From Streptomyces spinoverrucosus (GTDB taxonomy: Bacteria; Actinomycetota; Actinomycetes; Streptomycetales; Streptomycetaceae), in assembly GCF_006539505.1 (NCBI RefSeq), contig NZ_BJND01000003.1, positions 62,001 through 126,000 of the forward strand: a stretch of 64,000 nt of DNA, in the 5' to 3' direction. Position 1 is the first letter of the stretch. Each line of letters begins with the position of its first letter. Under the pieces are notes generated by a model. The model was not told where the DNA came from. It ran no database searches and was given only the letters and a program-made list of their open reading frames with translations. The position numbers were made by a program, and so were the translations under genes. Positions 53,469-63,264 of the stretch are shown here, piece by piece.

Positions 53469-53518
53469 GGCTTCAGCGTAGGACGGCTGCCGCACGCGGG
53501 GCGCGTCATGCGTGTGCT

Positions 53519-53698
53519 TCAGTCCTCACCCCGCACGATGTTCCACTCCGGGGCCGTGTGCGGGGTCCGTGGTCCGTCCGGGCTCTCCACAGCCGGGAGC
53601 CAGGTGCGCAGTTCGTTCTTCGCGCGCAGCCGACGGGCTTTCGACCAGCCGGTCTCCAGTCGGCGGACGACGGGTTTGTCACTGGTGGACGTGGTCAC
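53519..53698 (-). CDS. Small basic hypothetical protein (59 aa)
   Basis: Unknown function. Start GTG 53698, with SD AAGAGGA about 8 nt upstream. The product is basic and helical in the middle (RRLETGWSKARRLRAKNELRTW), with a Pro-rich C-terminus. It is 91 bp downstream of the DUF6479 gene on the same strand and may be cotranscribed. No membrane segment. Confidence 0.55.
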   Translation of the reverse strand: MTTSTSDKPVVRRLETGWSKARRLRAKNELRTWLPAVESPDGPRTPHTAPEWNIVRGED

Positions 53699-53789
53699 GA
53701 CGCATCCTCTTCCTTCTGCGTCCCCTCGTACGGGTGTACGGAACTGGGGACCGGGTCCCCCGCTCCGCCGCTGGTAAACGCCCTGCCGG

Positions 53790-54146
53790 TCAGGCCCCGC
53801 CGGGTCCGCCGCTGCCGAACGAACCGCTGGATCCACGGTTCCAGCGCGGCCGGCGCTGATCTCCGCTGCGCATCCCGCCGGACGGCCTGAGGTCGTGCGG
53901 GGTGAGCCGTTCCTCCCCGGCCACCTCGTGGGGTTCGCGCTGCTCCCGCGTCTCCCGGACCGCGCCGGAGGCCGGCAGCCTCGGCTGCTCGTCGGGCCGG
54001 GGGCGGCGGGGCTCGCGCTTGCGCACCTTGATGCCGAGCAGGACGGCCCAGATCAGCACGGCGGTGACGACGACGCCACCGACGAGGATCACGACGAACC
54101 CGGCGGCGGAACCGGCTGCGGCTACTTCCTGAGCGATGGGATTCAT
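53790..54146 (-). CDS. DUF6479 family membrane protein
   Basis: 118-aa single-pass protein: the N-terminal segment contains one helix (GFVVILVGGVVVTAVLIWAVLLG, about 16-38), then a positively charged stop (KVRKREPRRPRPDEQPRLP), and a disordered tail with LTPHDL. The combination of one helix, EQP, and RLTPHDL identifies DUF6479, common in Streptomyces. Function unknown. ATG 54146. Divergent from the oxidase operon across 129 bp. Confidence 0.82.
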   Translation of the reverse strand: MNPIAQEVAAAGSAAGFVVILVGGVVVTAVLIWAVLLGIKVRKREPRRPRPDEQPRLPASGAVRETREQREPHEVAGEERLTPHDLRPSGGMRSGDQRRPRWNRGSSGSFGSGGPGGA

Positions 54147-54275
54147 GCGCTTTCGAGTACCCGGTCACGGGCGGTGAATGACTCCGGTCGGTGCCCTGAC
54201 GGCTGACAACAGGGCGTGGCGCGGGCGGCACCACACGTCACGGCGATAGCGTCGCGGCGGCCGGAGAGGAGGACG

Positions 54276-55958
54276 ATGACGGAGCTGCCGCAGGACACCC
54301 CGACCGCCCGGCGGCGCACGACGCACGGGCGTCCGCTGGGCGCCACGCTGTTGGGCTGGGCCACGACGACCGATCACAAGGTGATCGGACGGCTGTACAT
54401 GGTCACCGCCTTCTGCTTCTTCCTCCTCGCCGGGCTGCTGGCCATGGGCATGCGCGCCGAACTCGCCGCCCCGGGGCTGCAGTTCTTCAGCGATCTCGGC
54501 TACAACCAGCTCTTCACGAACCACGGCACGATCATGATGCTGCTGTTCGCGACGCCGATGTTCGCCGGCTTCGCGAACGCGGTGATGCCGCTGCAGATCG
54601 GCGCCCCGGACGTGGCGTTCCCGCGCCTGAACGCGCTGTCGTACTGGATGTACCTCTTCGGCGGGCTCATGGTGATCGCGGGGTTCGTCGTGCCCGGTGG
54701 CGCGGCCGCCTTCGGCTGGTTCGCCTACGCGCCCATGAACAGCGCGTACTTCTCCCCCGGGGCGGGCTCAGATCTGTGGGTGATGGGACAGGTGGTGACG
54801 GGTGTGTCGACGACGCTGGGTGCGGTGAACTTCATCGCCACCATCATGTGTCTGCGCGCCCCGGGCATGACGATGTTCCGGATGCCGATGTTCACGTGGA
54901 ACGTGCTGTTCACGTCGATCCTGGTACTGCCCGCGTTTCCGGTGCTGACCGCCGCACTGCTCTGTCTGGAGTCGGACCGGAAGTTCGGCTCGCAGATCTT
55001 CGACGCCACCAGCGGCGGGGCGCTGCTGTGGCAGCACGTGTTCTGGTTCTTCGGGCACCCCGAGGTGTACATCGTGGCGCTGCCGTTCTTCGGGATCATC
55101 ACGGAGATCATCCCGGTGTTCTCCCGCAAACCGCTGTTCGGCTACCTGCCGATGGTCGGCGCGACCATCGCGATCACCATGCTCTCCGCGGTGGTGTGGG
55201 CGCACCACATGTTCGCCACCGGTGCGGTGCTGCTGCCGTTCTTCTCGCTGATGTCGTTCCTGATCGCCGTGCCCACCGGCATCAAGTTCTTCGCCTGGAT
55301 CGGCACCATGCACCGCGGCTCACTATCGTTCGAGACGCCGATGCTGTGGGCGTTCGGGTTCCTGGTGTCGTTCCTGCTGGGCGGGTTGAGCGGGGTGCTG
55401 ATCGCCTCCCCGCCGCTCGACTTCCACCTCACCGACTCGTACTTCATCGTGGCGCACCTGCACTACGTGCTGTTCGGCACCGTCGTCTTCGCGATGTTCG
55501 CCGGGTTCTACTTCTGGTGGCCCAAGTTCACCGGCAAAATGCTCGACGAACGGCTCGGCAAGCTGCACTTCTGGCTGCTGTTCCCCGCCTTCCAGCTCAC
55601 CTTCCTCGTCCATCACTGGCTCGGCGAGGAGGGCATGCCCCGCCGCTACGCCGACTACCTGCCCACCGACGGCTTCACCTTCCTCAACGCCCTGTCCTCC
55701 GTCGGAGCGTTCCTCCTCGGCGCCTCCACCCTGCCGTTCCTGTACAACGTCTGGCGCACCGCCAGATACGGCAGGACCGTGACCGTGGACGACCCCTGGG
55801 GGTACGGGCGCGGCCTGGAGTGGGCGACCGCGTGTCCGCCGCCGCGGCACAACTTCGTCGCGCTGCCCCGCGTACGGTCCGAGTCCCCCGCGTTCGACCT
55901 GCACCATCCGGCGGTCGCCCGGCAACGGCAGCTCAGGAGGGGGGAGAAGACCCGATGA
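54276..55958 (+). CDS. ctaD: Cytochrome c oxidase subunit I (CtaD-like)
   Basis: 560-aa catalytic subunit of an aa3-type oxidase with about 12 membrane helices. Ligands: His in [11 protein letters not shown] (low-spin haem), [10 protein letters not shown] (CuB and cross-linked His-Tyr), HHMF (two CuB His), and HLHYVLFG (haem a and a3 His). The [14 protein letters not shown]-terminal part and SRKPLFGY loop match the family. ATG 54276 follows GAGAGGAGG. First of a two-gene operon, overlapping the next gene (ATGA). Subunits II and III are not nearby, so they must be supplied by another locus, or this is an alternative oxidase core. Confidence 0.94.
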   Translation: MTELPQDTPTARRRTTHGRPLGATLLGWATTTDHKVIGRLYMVTAFCFFLLAGLLAMGMRAELAAPGLQFFSDLGYNQLFTNHGTIMMLLFATPMFAGFANAVMPLQIGAPDVAFPRLNALSYWMYLFGGLMVIAGFVVPGGAAAFGWFAYAPMNSAYFSPGAGSDLWVMGQVVTGVSTTLGAVNFIATIMCLRAPGMTMFRMPMFTWNVLFTSILVLPAFPVLTAALLCLESDRKFGSQIFDATSGGALLWQHVFWFFGHPEVYIVALPFFGIITEIIPVFSRKPLFGYLPMVGATIAITMLSAVVWAHHMFATGAVLLPFFSLMSFLIAVPTGIKFFAWIGTMHRGSLSFETPMLWAFGFLVSFLLGGLSGVLIASPPLDFHLTDSYFIVAHLHYVLFGTVVFAMFAGFYFWWPKFTGKMLDERLGKLHFWLLFPAFQLTFLVHHWLGEEGMPRRYADYLPTDGFTFLNALSSVGAFLLGASTLPFLYNVWRTARYGRTVTVDDPWGYGRGLEWATACPPPRHNFVALPRVRSESPAFDLHHPAVARQRQLRRGEKTR

Positions 55959-56356
55959 AGACCGAGGCGTTGTTGTTCGGAGGCGTCGCGCTGTTCTTCG
56001 CGGGCATCGGCGGGCTCTACGGCGCGTGGTCCGAGGAGCCGGCCGGCACGGCGGTGCTGGTGATCGCGTTCCTGATGGCGGGCGTGGTGTCGTTCTTCAG
56101 TGCCGTGCAGTACCGGCGCAAGGGCCGCCGCCCGCAGGACCGGCTCGACGCGGAGGTCGCCGACGCGGCCGGGCCGCTGGAGTTCTTCCCGGCGGACAGC
56201 CCGTGGCCGATCGTCACGGCGGCGGGCTTCGCGGTGGCGGCGACCGGCGTGGTGTACGGGCTGTGGCTGTTCCTCATCGGTCTTGCGGTGCTGACCCGGG
56301 GGGTTCTGGGGCTGGTGTTCCAGTACGCGCATCGGGGTGCCGGTCGCCAGCAGTGA
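55955..56356 (+). CDS. Small membrane subunit, CtaF-like
   Basis: 133-aa membrane protein: four hydrophobic segments in two pairs ([85 protein letters not shown]). Length and topology match actinobacterial oxidase subunit IV (CtaF). ATG overlaps the ctaD stop by 4 nt, so the genes are translated together. The last 83 nt overlap the convergent cytochrome b gene on the other strand. Confidence 0.88.
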   Translation: MKTEALLFGGVALFFAGIGGLYGAWSEEPAGTAVLVIAFLMAGVVSFFSAVQYRRKGRRPQDRLDAEVADAAGPLEFFPADSPWPIVTAAGFAVAATGVVYGLWLFLIGLAVLTRGVLGLVFQYAHRGAGRQQ

Positions 56357-57812
56357 GCTCCGGGCGCGGCGCTCCGGGCCGGAACTCGCCGACCGGCCGG
56401 TGCTCGCTCTCGTAGGCGCCCTCGACGGTCTGCCGTACCTCGCCGGTCGACACGCCCTCCTTCAGCCGCTGCTCCTCCGCGCGCAGCAGGGCGTGGCACA
56501 GCCGCCGGGTGACCATGAACGCGAGGATCGGCCCCAGCACCAGGGCCACGCGCAGGATCCAGGTCAGGGCGTTCACCGAGATCCGGAAGGCGAACGCCAC
56601 GACGTCGTTGCCGCCGGCCAGGAGCAGGACGGCGTAGAAGGTGATACCGGCGACGCCGAGGGCGGTGCGGACGGGGCGTTCCCGGGGCCGGTCGCACAGG
56701 TGCTGCTCCTGTTCCCCCTCCCCCGTCAGTCGCTGCTCCACGAACGGGTACAGGTACAGGACCGTGAACAGCAGCCCCGGCAGGACGACCGCCGGGAGCA
56801 GCACGTTCCACATGAAGGTGTGCCCGAGGACGACCGTCTCCCAGGGCGGTACGAGACGCAGCGCGCCCTCCAGGAAGCCGACGTACCAGTCCGGCTGGGC
56901 ACCGGTCGACACCAGGTCGGTTCGGTAGGGGCCGTACGCCCAGATCGGGTTGATCTGAGCGATGCCGCCGAGCACGGTGAGCAGGCCGAAGACCATCAGG
57001 GACAGGCCGCCCGAGGTGGCCGTGAACTGCGGGAAGAACGGTTTGCCGACGGCGTTGCGCCGGGTGCGGCCCGGTCCGCGCCACTGGGTGTGCTTGAGGT
57101 AGAAGACCAGGATCAGATGCACGGTGACCAGGGCGATCAGGGCGCCGGGCAGCAGCAGGACGTGCAGCACGTAGAGCCGGGTGATGATGTCCTCGCCGGG
57201 GTACTCCGCGCCGAAGGCGAACATGCTCAGATACGTCCCGACCACCGGGATGGACAGCATGATGCCCTGCGCGATGCGCAGCCCGGTGCCGGACAGCAGG
57301 TCGTCGGGGAGCGAGTACCCGGCGAAGCCCTCGGCGAGGGCGACCACGAACAGGGTGACGCCGATGGCCCAGTTGAGCTCGCGGGGGCGGCGGAAAGCAC
57401 CGGTGAAGAAGATCCGCAGCAGGTGCACGCCGATGGCGGCGAGGAAGACGATGGCCGCCCAGTGGTGGGTCTGGCGCAGCAGCAGTCCGCCGCGGACGTC
57501 GAAGCTGATCTGCAGGGTGGAGTCGAAGGCCGCCGACATCCGCACGCCGTGCAACGGCGTGTACGAGCCGTCGTAGACGACCTCGGTCATCTCCGGTTTG
57601 AAGAACAGCGTCAGCCATACGCCCGTCACCAGCAGCACGAGCAGGCTGTAGAGGGCCAGTTCGCCGAGCAGGAAGGACCAGTGGTCGGGGAACGCCTTGC
57701 GCAGCAGGGCGCCGCCTTCGTGGACGGGCAGCCGGGCGTCCGCCGCGTCGGCGAGCCGGGCCCCTCGGGAAGGGGGGCGCCGCCGGGCCGCCGCCTCGTC
57801 GCCTGCTGCCAC
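56274..57812 (-). CDS. Cytochrome b subunit of a bc1-type complex (QcrB-like)
   Basis: 512-aa membrane protein with about 9 helices. Haem ligands: HHWAAIVFLAAIGVHLLRIFF and HVLLLPGALIALVTVHLILVFYLKHTQ give the two pairs of His on helices B and D. The Qo-site region shows NPIWAYGPYR in place of the usual PEWY or PDWY (PDWYVGF follows). N-terminal Asp/Ala/Arg-rich extension, acidic C-terminus. GTG 57812 follows GGAGG. There is no Rieske (qcrA) or cytochrome c (qcrC) gene adjacent. Its 3' end overlaps that of the CtaF-like gene by 83 nt. Confidence 0.93.
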   Translation of the reverse strand: MAAGDEAAARRRPPSRGARLADAADARLPVHEGGALLRKAFPDHWSFLLGELALYSLLVLLVTGVWLTLFFKPEMTEVVYDGSYTPLHGVRMSAAFDSTLQISFDVRGGLLLRQTHHWAAIVFLAAIGVHLLRIFFTGAFRRPRELNWAIGVTLFVVALAEGFAGYSLPDDLLSGTGLRIAQGIMLSIPVVGTYLSMFAFGAEYPGEDIITRLYVLHVLLLPGALIALVTVHLILVFYLKHTQWRGPGRTRRNAVGKPFFPQFTATSGGLSLMVFGLLTVLGGIAQINPIWAYGPYRTDLVSTGAQPDWYVGFLEGALRLVPPWETVVLGHTFMWNVLLPAVVLPGLLFTVLYLYPFVEQRLTGEGEQEQHLCDRPRERPVRTALGVAGITFYAVLLLAGGNDVVAFAFRISVNALTWILRVALVLGPILAFMVTRRLCHALLRAEEQRLKEGVSTGEVRQTVEGAYESEHRPVGEFRPGAPRPELTAGDRHPDARTGTPAPEPPGSAPQDR

Positions 57813-57924
57813 GTCACGCCACCTCCGACCGCCGCCCGCACCGTCCCGTGCTGTCTATCCCGCGCCGGGACGGCGCCGAGCGCCCGCGGGGCGTGAAACA
57901 CCCCGTTCGGGGGTGTGCGACGGG

Positions 57925-58344
57925 CTATGTGTTGGGCTTGGCCGCGCTGATGTCCCCCAGTGCCGACTCCGGGTCGCGCTCCATCGCCAGGTCGCCCAGG
58001 GAGACGATGCCCACCGGGTGGTCGTCCTCGACGACCGGGATACGGCGTACGGAGTGTTCGCGCATGAGTTCCACCGCGTGGTCCAGTTCCTCGTCGGGCC
58101 GTACGGTCACCAGGTCGTCGCTGCACGCGGCGGCCACGGTGATCTCGCCGGGGTCGCCGCCGTCGGCGATCGACCGCACCACCAGGTCGCGGTCGGTGAC
58201 CAGGCCCCGCAGGTGGTCGCCGTCCGTGACCAGGACAGCGCCGAGGTCCTGGTCGCGCATGATCCGGGCCACCGCCACGACGGACGTCTGCGGTTCGACG
58301 GTCACCGGGTCGCCGGTCATGATGTCGCGGACGTACTGGGCCAT
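57925..58344 (-). CDS. CBS-pair domain protein
   Basis: 139-aa cytosolic protein made of two CBS domains: VRDIMTGDPVTVEPQTSVVAVARIMRDQDLGAVLVTDGDHLRGLVTDRDLVVRS and the second copy with CSDDLVTVRPDEELDHAVELMREHSVRRIPVVEDDHPVGIVSLGDLA. Such pairs bind adenine nucleotides; here perhaps reporting energy state. SD GAGGAGGT and ATG 58344 are excellent. It is between the cytochrome b gene and the sensor phosphatase, all on the minus strand. Confidence 0.92.
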   Translation of the reverse strand: MAQYVRDIMTGDPVTVEPQTSVVAVARIMRDQDLGAVLVTDGDHLRGLVTDRDLVVRSIADGGDPGEITVAAACSDDLVTVRPDEELDHAVELMREHSVRRIPVVEDDHPVGIVSLGDLAMERDPESALGDISAAKPNT

Positions 58345-58411
58345 GACGTACCTCCTCATCTGCTGTTCCTCGGCTCCGGGTACCCGGGGCTGCCGGGTCG
58401 GCACGTGCGGG

Positions 58412-60856
58412 TCAGCGGTCGAGGGTGAGTTCGCTCCACACCTGTTTGCCGCCGCTGACCGGCACCGTGCCCCAGGCCGCCGACATGGCCTCGACGAGGA
58501 GGAGGCCGCGGCCGCCGGTGGCCTCCCAGCCGATGCTGGTGGGCTTGACGGGGCTGCGCGGCGAGGTGTCTGCGACGGCGACGCGCAGCCGGCTGTTGAT
58601 GAGGGTGAGGTCGAGGCGGACCGGGCCCTCGGTGTGCACGAGGGCGTTGGTGACGAGTTCGGAGACGACCAGCTGGACGGCGTCGGTGTGCGCGGTCACA
58701 CCCCAGGCGCGCAGGGCTCGCCGGGTGAAGCGGCGGGCGTGACCGACGGCCTCGGGAAGCCGCCACACGGTCCACGTCTCGCGCCGCGGGCGTACGGCCA
58801 TGCCGTCGTAGCGCATCAGGAGCAGCGCCACGTCGTCGCCGCGGTGCGCGTTGCCGAGCAGGCCGTCGGCGACCAGGCCGAGGTGGGCGGGGTCGGAGGC
58901 GGCGAGCCGGTCGGCGAAGCCCGCCATGCCCTGGTCGATGTCGGCTTCGGCGGACTCGACCAGGCCGTCGGTGGTCAGGGCGAGCAGGGTGCCGCGCTGG
59001 AGCCGGATCGGGCTCATCGGGTAGTCGGCCTGCGCCACCACGCCGAGCGGCGGGCCGCCCTCGGCCTCCGCGATGTGGGTAGTGCCGTCGGGGTGGCGCA
59101 CCACCGGGGGCGGATGTCCGGCGCGGACGCACCAGGCGGAGCCCTCCTCCATGTCGACGTCGACGTAGGCGCAGGTGGCGAAGAGGTCGGTCTCCATGTC
59201 GACGAGGAGCCGGTTGGCGTGCGAGACCACGACGTCGGGCGGGTGGCCCTCGACGGCGTAGGCGCGCAGGGCGGTGCGCATCTGCCCCATGAGGGTGGCG
59301 GCGGCAGCGCTGTGTCCCTGGACGTCGCCGATGACGAGGGCGACGTGGTTGTCGGGCAGCGGGATCACGTCGTACCAGTCGCCGCCGACCTCCAGACCGG
59401 CCGTGGCGGGCAGATAGCGGGCGACGGCGACCGCGCCGGGCAGTTTCGGCAGGCGGCGCGGGAGGAGCTGGCGCTGGAGCGTGCCGACGAGTTCGTGCTC
59501 GGCGTCGAAAGCGCGGGCGCGCATCAGGGCCTGCCCGGCGAGGCCGGCGGAGGCGGTGAGCAGGGCGCGTTCGTCGGGGCCGAAGTCGTGCGGGTGGTCC
59601 CAGCCGATCAGGCAGGCGCCGGCCATGCGGCCCGCGGCGGGCAGCGGGAGGACGGCGAGGCCGCCGGGGCCGACATCGGCGAGCGCGGGTTCCAGTGCGG
59701 TGCCCGCGGGCCAGATCTGGGCACGGCCCTCGCGCAGCGCGGCGGCGAGGGTGGGCATGGCGCGCACGGGCGCGTCGGGCCATTCGGTGCGCCACTCCAG
59801 ACGCCACAGCTCGGGCCAGGCCTCCGGTTCGGGCGGGTCGAGGACGGTGACGACGAGCCGGTCGTGCTCCAGTTCGGCCAGGGCGATCCGGTCGGCCTGC
59901 AAGGGGCGGCGCAGCGCGGCGACCACGGCCTGGCTGACGTCCCGGACGGTGCCCGCGGTGGACAGGGCGGCGGCCAGGCGCTGGACGCGGGCGACGTCCG
60001 TGACGTCGGACCGCAGCGTGGAGGCGTCGTCGACCGTGCCCGAGAGCCGGGCCGGGACGCCCTCGCCGCTGGGCAGCAGACGGCCGCGCAGCCGGAGCCA
60101 CTTGGGAGGACCGGTGCGCTGGAGCACCCGGAACTCCAGTTCGCGCTCGCCGATCGTCATGTGATCGGCCTCCACCACGGACATCAGCGACGGCACGTCC
60201 TCCGGCACGGTGCGGCCGAGCAGCGTCTCGACCTTGCCGTCGAACTCGTCCCGGCTGAGGCCGAACAACTCCAGGATCTCGTCACCGACGTCCACCCGGC
60301 CGCTGTCCATGGCCAGGCTGAACGCGCCCGGCGGCAGCTCACCGGCCTCGGCGGGCACGGCCGGGGCGGGGGCGGCGACCGCGTCGGCGATCAGCTCCAG
60401 GCACTTGCGGTCCTCGGTGTCGAAGCCGTCCCGGCACTCGCTCACGGCGAGCAGACAGCCCCCGTCACCGCCCCGGCGGACGGGCAGCGCGGCCAGGGAG
60501 AAGTCCCGCGCAGGGGTACGGCGGGCCTCCGCGCGGTCGGCGAGTTCGCCCGGGCCGAGCCACACGGCGCGCCCGGTGTGGTGGGCGTCGGCCACCGGGG
60601 AACTCCCGGCGAGCGGATAGCCGTCACGCAGGCCGTACAGGGTCCTTGGCACACCGGCCGAGTCGGCCAGGCACAGCAGCTCACCGTCCTCGCTGGGCGC
60701 GTACACGGCGGCGAAGGTGGCTCGCGCGAAGACGAGCGCCTGTTCGAGGACGCGGCGCCCGCGGTCGGGGGTGTCCGGGTCGGCCAGGAGCGCCGACAGG
60801 GCCTCCTCGGCACGCAGCACTCTCGCCCTGCGTCCGGCAACGCCCTCACTGACCAC
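58412..60856 (-). CDS. GAF-PAS-GAF-SpoIIE phosphatase with HATPase domain
   Basis: 814-aa sensory regulator. GAF-like N-terminus (about 30-160); PAS domain (about 175-275: ILELFGLSRDEFDGKVETLLG); second GAF (about 300-445); SpoIIE PP2C domain (about 460-690) with VGGDWYDVIPL, VIGDVQGHS, RAGHPPP and LTTDGLVE; C-terminal ATPase (about 700-814; VQLVVSELVTNALVHTEGP, GGRGLLLVEAMSAAW) of the anti-sigma RsbW/SpoIIAB type. It would both dephosphorylate and phosphorylate an STAS antagonist. GTG 60856 is 4 nt after TAATAC, so a leaderless or very short leader. The STAS-ANTAR protein at 22039 is a possible partner. Confidence 0.93.
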   Translation of the reverse strand: MVSEGVAGRRARVLRAEEALSALLADPDTPDRGRRVLEQALVFARATFAAVYAPSEDGELLCLADSAGVPRTLYGLRDGYPLAGSSPVADAHHTGRAVWLGPGELADRAEARRTPARDFSLAALPVRRGGDGGCLLAVSECRDGFDTEDRKCLELIADAVAAPAPAVPAEAGELPPGAFSLAMDSGRVDVGDEILELFGLSRDEFDGKVETLLGRTVPEDVPSLMSVVEADHMTIGERELEFRVLQRTGPPKWLRLRGRLLPSGEGVPARLSGTVDDASTLRSDVTDVARVQRLAAALSTAGTVRDVSQAVVAALRRPLQADRIALAELEHDRLVVTVLDPPEPEAWPELWRLEWRTEWPDAPVRAMPTLAAALREGRAQIWPAGTALEPALADVGPGGLAVLPLPAAGRMAGACLIGWDHPHDFGPDERALLTASAGLAGQALMRARAFDAEHELVGTLQRQLLPRRLPKLPGAVAVARYLPATAGLEVGGDWYDVIPLPDNHVALVIGDVQGHSAAAATLMGQMRTALRAYAVEGHPPDVVVSHANRLLVDMETDLFATCAYVDVDMEEGSAWCVRAGHPPPVVRHPDGTTHIAEAEGGPPLGVVAQADYPMSPIRLQRGTLLALTTDGLVESAEADIDQGMAGFADRLAASDPAHLGLVADGLLGNAHRGDDVALLLMRYDGMAVRPRRETWTVWRLPEAVGHARRFTRRALRAWGVTAHTDAVQLVVSELVTNALVHTEGPVRLDLTLINSRLRVAVADTSPRSPVKPTSIGWEATGGRGLLLVEAMSAAWGTVPVSGGKQVWSELTLDR

Positions 60857-61109
60857 GTCCGTATTACAGCGCTAATGCCCGCCGCGCGCAGCCCCTGTGA
60901 ACGCGGATACCTGCGTACCGTGCGGCCGTCTCGTGACAGGCGTGACGTCGAGTCCTGTGGCATGGGCCGGGGCAGTCGGGGTACGCGGTTGCTTTGTCCA
61001 GACGCCGCCCGTGCCCCGTGGGCGAGGGCCTCGCCGTGCGCGGTGGGCCGTGACAAGGGAGATTTGATCCCTGGGACTCGTCCCGCGGCGCTGCGAGGAG
61101 GTGGTCGGC

Positions 61110-63245
61110 GTGTCCGACAAGCAGGCGCCCACGGCGCGGCGGGCTCCGCCCGGTGGATCCCTGCTGTCGCTGGCGCTGGCCTCGATGATCGACGGTGTCG
61201 ACGCGCATTCCGGCGGGTTGTATCTGTTGTCCGCCGACGAGTCCGTACTGGAGCTGGAGGTCACGGCCGGGCTGCCCCGGGCGTTCGCGGCGCCCTGGGA
61301 GCGGGTAGGGCTCAGCGCCCCGATCCCGATCGCCGACGCCGTGCGCGAGCGGCAGCTGATCTGGGTGGGCGGCGAGGACGAGATGGCGCGCCGCTATCCG
61401 CGGGTCGCCGTGGTACTGCCGTACCCCTTCGCGCTGGCCGCGCTGCCGGTGGCGACCGAGTCCAAGGTCTACGGGTCGGTGTTCGTGACCTGGCCGGGCT
61501 CCCATCCGCACGAGCTGTCCGACCGGGAGCGGGAGCAGCTGACCGCGGCCTGCGAGCGGCTCGCCGTACGGCTGGAGCGGGCCGCCGAGGAGAGCCGCCC
61601 GGTGCTTCCGGAGGCCGATTCGCTCCCCGCGACGGGGAGAGTGGCCGACACGCTGGGCTCGGTGGAGGCGGTGCGGATGGTGGCGCGGCTGCCGTACGGG
61701 TTGTGCTCACTGGATCTGCACGGGCGGATCACCTTCGCCAACACGGCGGCGGCCGCGCTGATCGGCGTCCCCGTCAGCCGGCTGCTCGGCACCCAGCTGT
61801 GGGCGGCGGTGCCGTGGCTGAACGACCCGGTGTACGAGGACCGGTACCGGGCGGCGCTGATCAGCCAGCACGTCACGTCGTTCGTGGCGCTGCGGCCGCC
61901 GGGCGAGTGGCTGTCGTTCCGGCTGTATCCGAGCAGGACGGGGCTGAGCGTCCGGGTGAGCAGGGCGCGGTCCGTGTCGGAGATGGACCGGGCGGTGCCG
62001 TCGCACGACCACGGGCCGTCCCGTCTGGTGACCATCTCGCAGGTGCTGAGCCTGGCCGGCGCGCTGACGGAGGCGGTGACCGCGCAGGACGTGGTGCAGC
62101 TGGTCGCCGAGCAGATCGCGCCGTCCGTGGGCAGTCAGGCGCTGGTCGTGCTCGGCTCGCGGGCGGGGCGGCTGCATGTGCTGGGGCACCGCGGCTATCC
62201 GGATCCCCAGGTCGTGGAGCGGTTCGACGGTACGCCGCTGAGCGCGCCGACGCCGGGCGTACACGCGCTGAACAGCGGGGTGCCGGCGTTCTTCGAGTCC
62301 CAGGCGGAGCTGGAGCGGCTGTATCCGGCCCGGCACGCGACGCCGGACGGCTTCGCGGCCTGGGCCTATCTGCCGCTGATCGCCTCCGGGCGCCCCGTGG
62401 GCACGTGCGTGCTGTCCTACGCCGAGCCGCACGCCTTCCCCGCCGACGAGCGGGCCGTTCTGACCAGCCTCGGCGGGCTGATCGCGCTGGCGCTGGAGCG
62501 AGCCCTGCTGTACGACGCCAAGCACCAGCTGGCTCACGGGTTGCAGGCCGCCCTGCTGCCGCCGTCACTGCCACCGCTGCCCGGCATCGACGCGGCCGCG
62601 CGCTATCTGCCGAGCACCCGGGGCATGGACATCGGCGGCGACTTCTACGACCTGGTGCCGGTCGATGGGCTGGCGGCCGCGGTGATCGGGGATGTGCAGG
62701 GGCACAACGTGACGGCGGCGGGGCTGATGGGGCAGATCCGCACCGCCGTGCGCGCGTACACGACGGTGGGGCAGTCGCCGGCGGAGGTCATGTGCAGCAC
62801 CAACCGGCTGCTCATCGACCTGGGGGCCGACCTGTTCTCCAGCTGTCTGTACCTGCGGCTCGACCCGGGACGCGGGCGGGCCGTGATGGCCCGGGCCGGG
62901 CATCCGCCGCCGCTGCTGAGGCGGCCGGACGGCCGGGTCCGGGTGCTGGACCTGGCGGGCGGTCCGCTGCTCGGGATTGACAGCTCGGCGACATATCCGA
63001 CGACCGAGGTGGACCTGGCGCCGGGTTCGGTGCTGGTCCTCTACACCGACGGCCTGGTGGAATCTCCCGGCGTCGACATCGAGGACTCGCTCGTGGAGCT
63101 GGGTCGGCGACTGGCCGAGGCCGGGGACCGACCGCTGGACGAGCTGGCCGACGTGCTGGTGGGACAGGAGGGACACGCGGAGGAACGGATCGACGATGTG
63201 GCGCTGCTGCTGTTGCGGGCGCGGGGGGTTGCGGGGGGCGGCTGA
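61110..63245 (+). CDS. GAF-PAS-GAF-SpoIIE type PP2C phosphatase
   Basis: 711-aa sensor phosphatase, divergent from the one at 58412. GAF (about 15-160), PAS (about 190-290: GLCSLDLHGRITFANTAAAALIGVPVSRLLG), second GAF (about 310-470) and PP2C/SpoIIE (about 490-705): IGGDFYDLVPVDG, VIGDVQGHNVTAAG, RAGHPPP, VLYTDGLVESPGVD, DDVALLLLR. Metal-binding Asp residues are all present. GTG 61110 follows GAGGAGG by 8 nt. No ATPase domain, unlike its neighbour, so it only removes phosphate. The two may form a functional pair. Confidence 0.93.
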   Translation: MSDKQAPTARRAPPGGSLLSLALASMIDGVDAHSGGLYLLSADESVLELEVTAGLPRAFAAPWERVGLSAPIPIADAVRERQLIWVGGEDEMARRYPRVAVVLPYPFALAALPVATESKVYGSVFVTWPGSHPHELSDREREQLTAACERLAVRLERAAEESRPVLPEADSLPATGRVADTLGSVEAVRMVARLPYGLCSLDLHGRITFANTAAAALIGVPVSRLLGTQLWAAVPWLNDPVYEDRYRAALISQHVTSFVALRPPGEWLSFRLYPSRTGLSVRVSRARSVSEMDRAVPSHDHGPSRLVTISQVLSLAGALTEAVTAQDVVQLVAEQIAPSVGSQALVVLGSRAGRLHVLGHRGYPDPQVVERFDGTPLSAPTPGVHALNSGVPAFFESQAELERLYPARHATPDGFAAWAYLPLIASGRPVGTCVLSYAEPHAFPADERAVLTSLGGLIALALERALLYDAKHQLAHGLQAALLPPSLPPLPGIDAAARYLPSTRGMDIGGDFYDLVPVDGLAAAVIGDVQGHNVTAAGLMGQIRTAVRAYTTVGQSPAEVMCSTNRLLIDLGADLFSSCLYLRLDPGRGRAVMARAGHPPPLLRRPDGRVRVLDLAGGPLLGIDSSATYPTTEVDLAPGSVLVLYTDGLVESPGVDIEDSLVELGRRLAEAGDRPLDELADVLVGQEGHAEERIDDVALLLLRARGVAGGG

Positions 63246-63264
63246 ACGGCGGACGGCCGGGCGA

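Noticed and set aside
57848..62980. Very long plus-strand open frame of 1710 codons
   Set aside because: Lack of stops reflects GC content. It is antisense to the CBS and SpoIIE genes, then out of frame with the second phosphatase.
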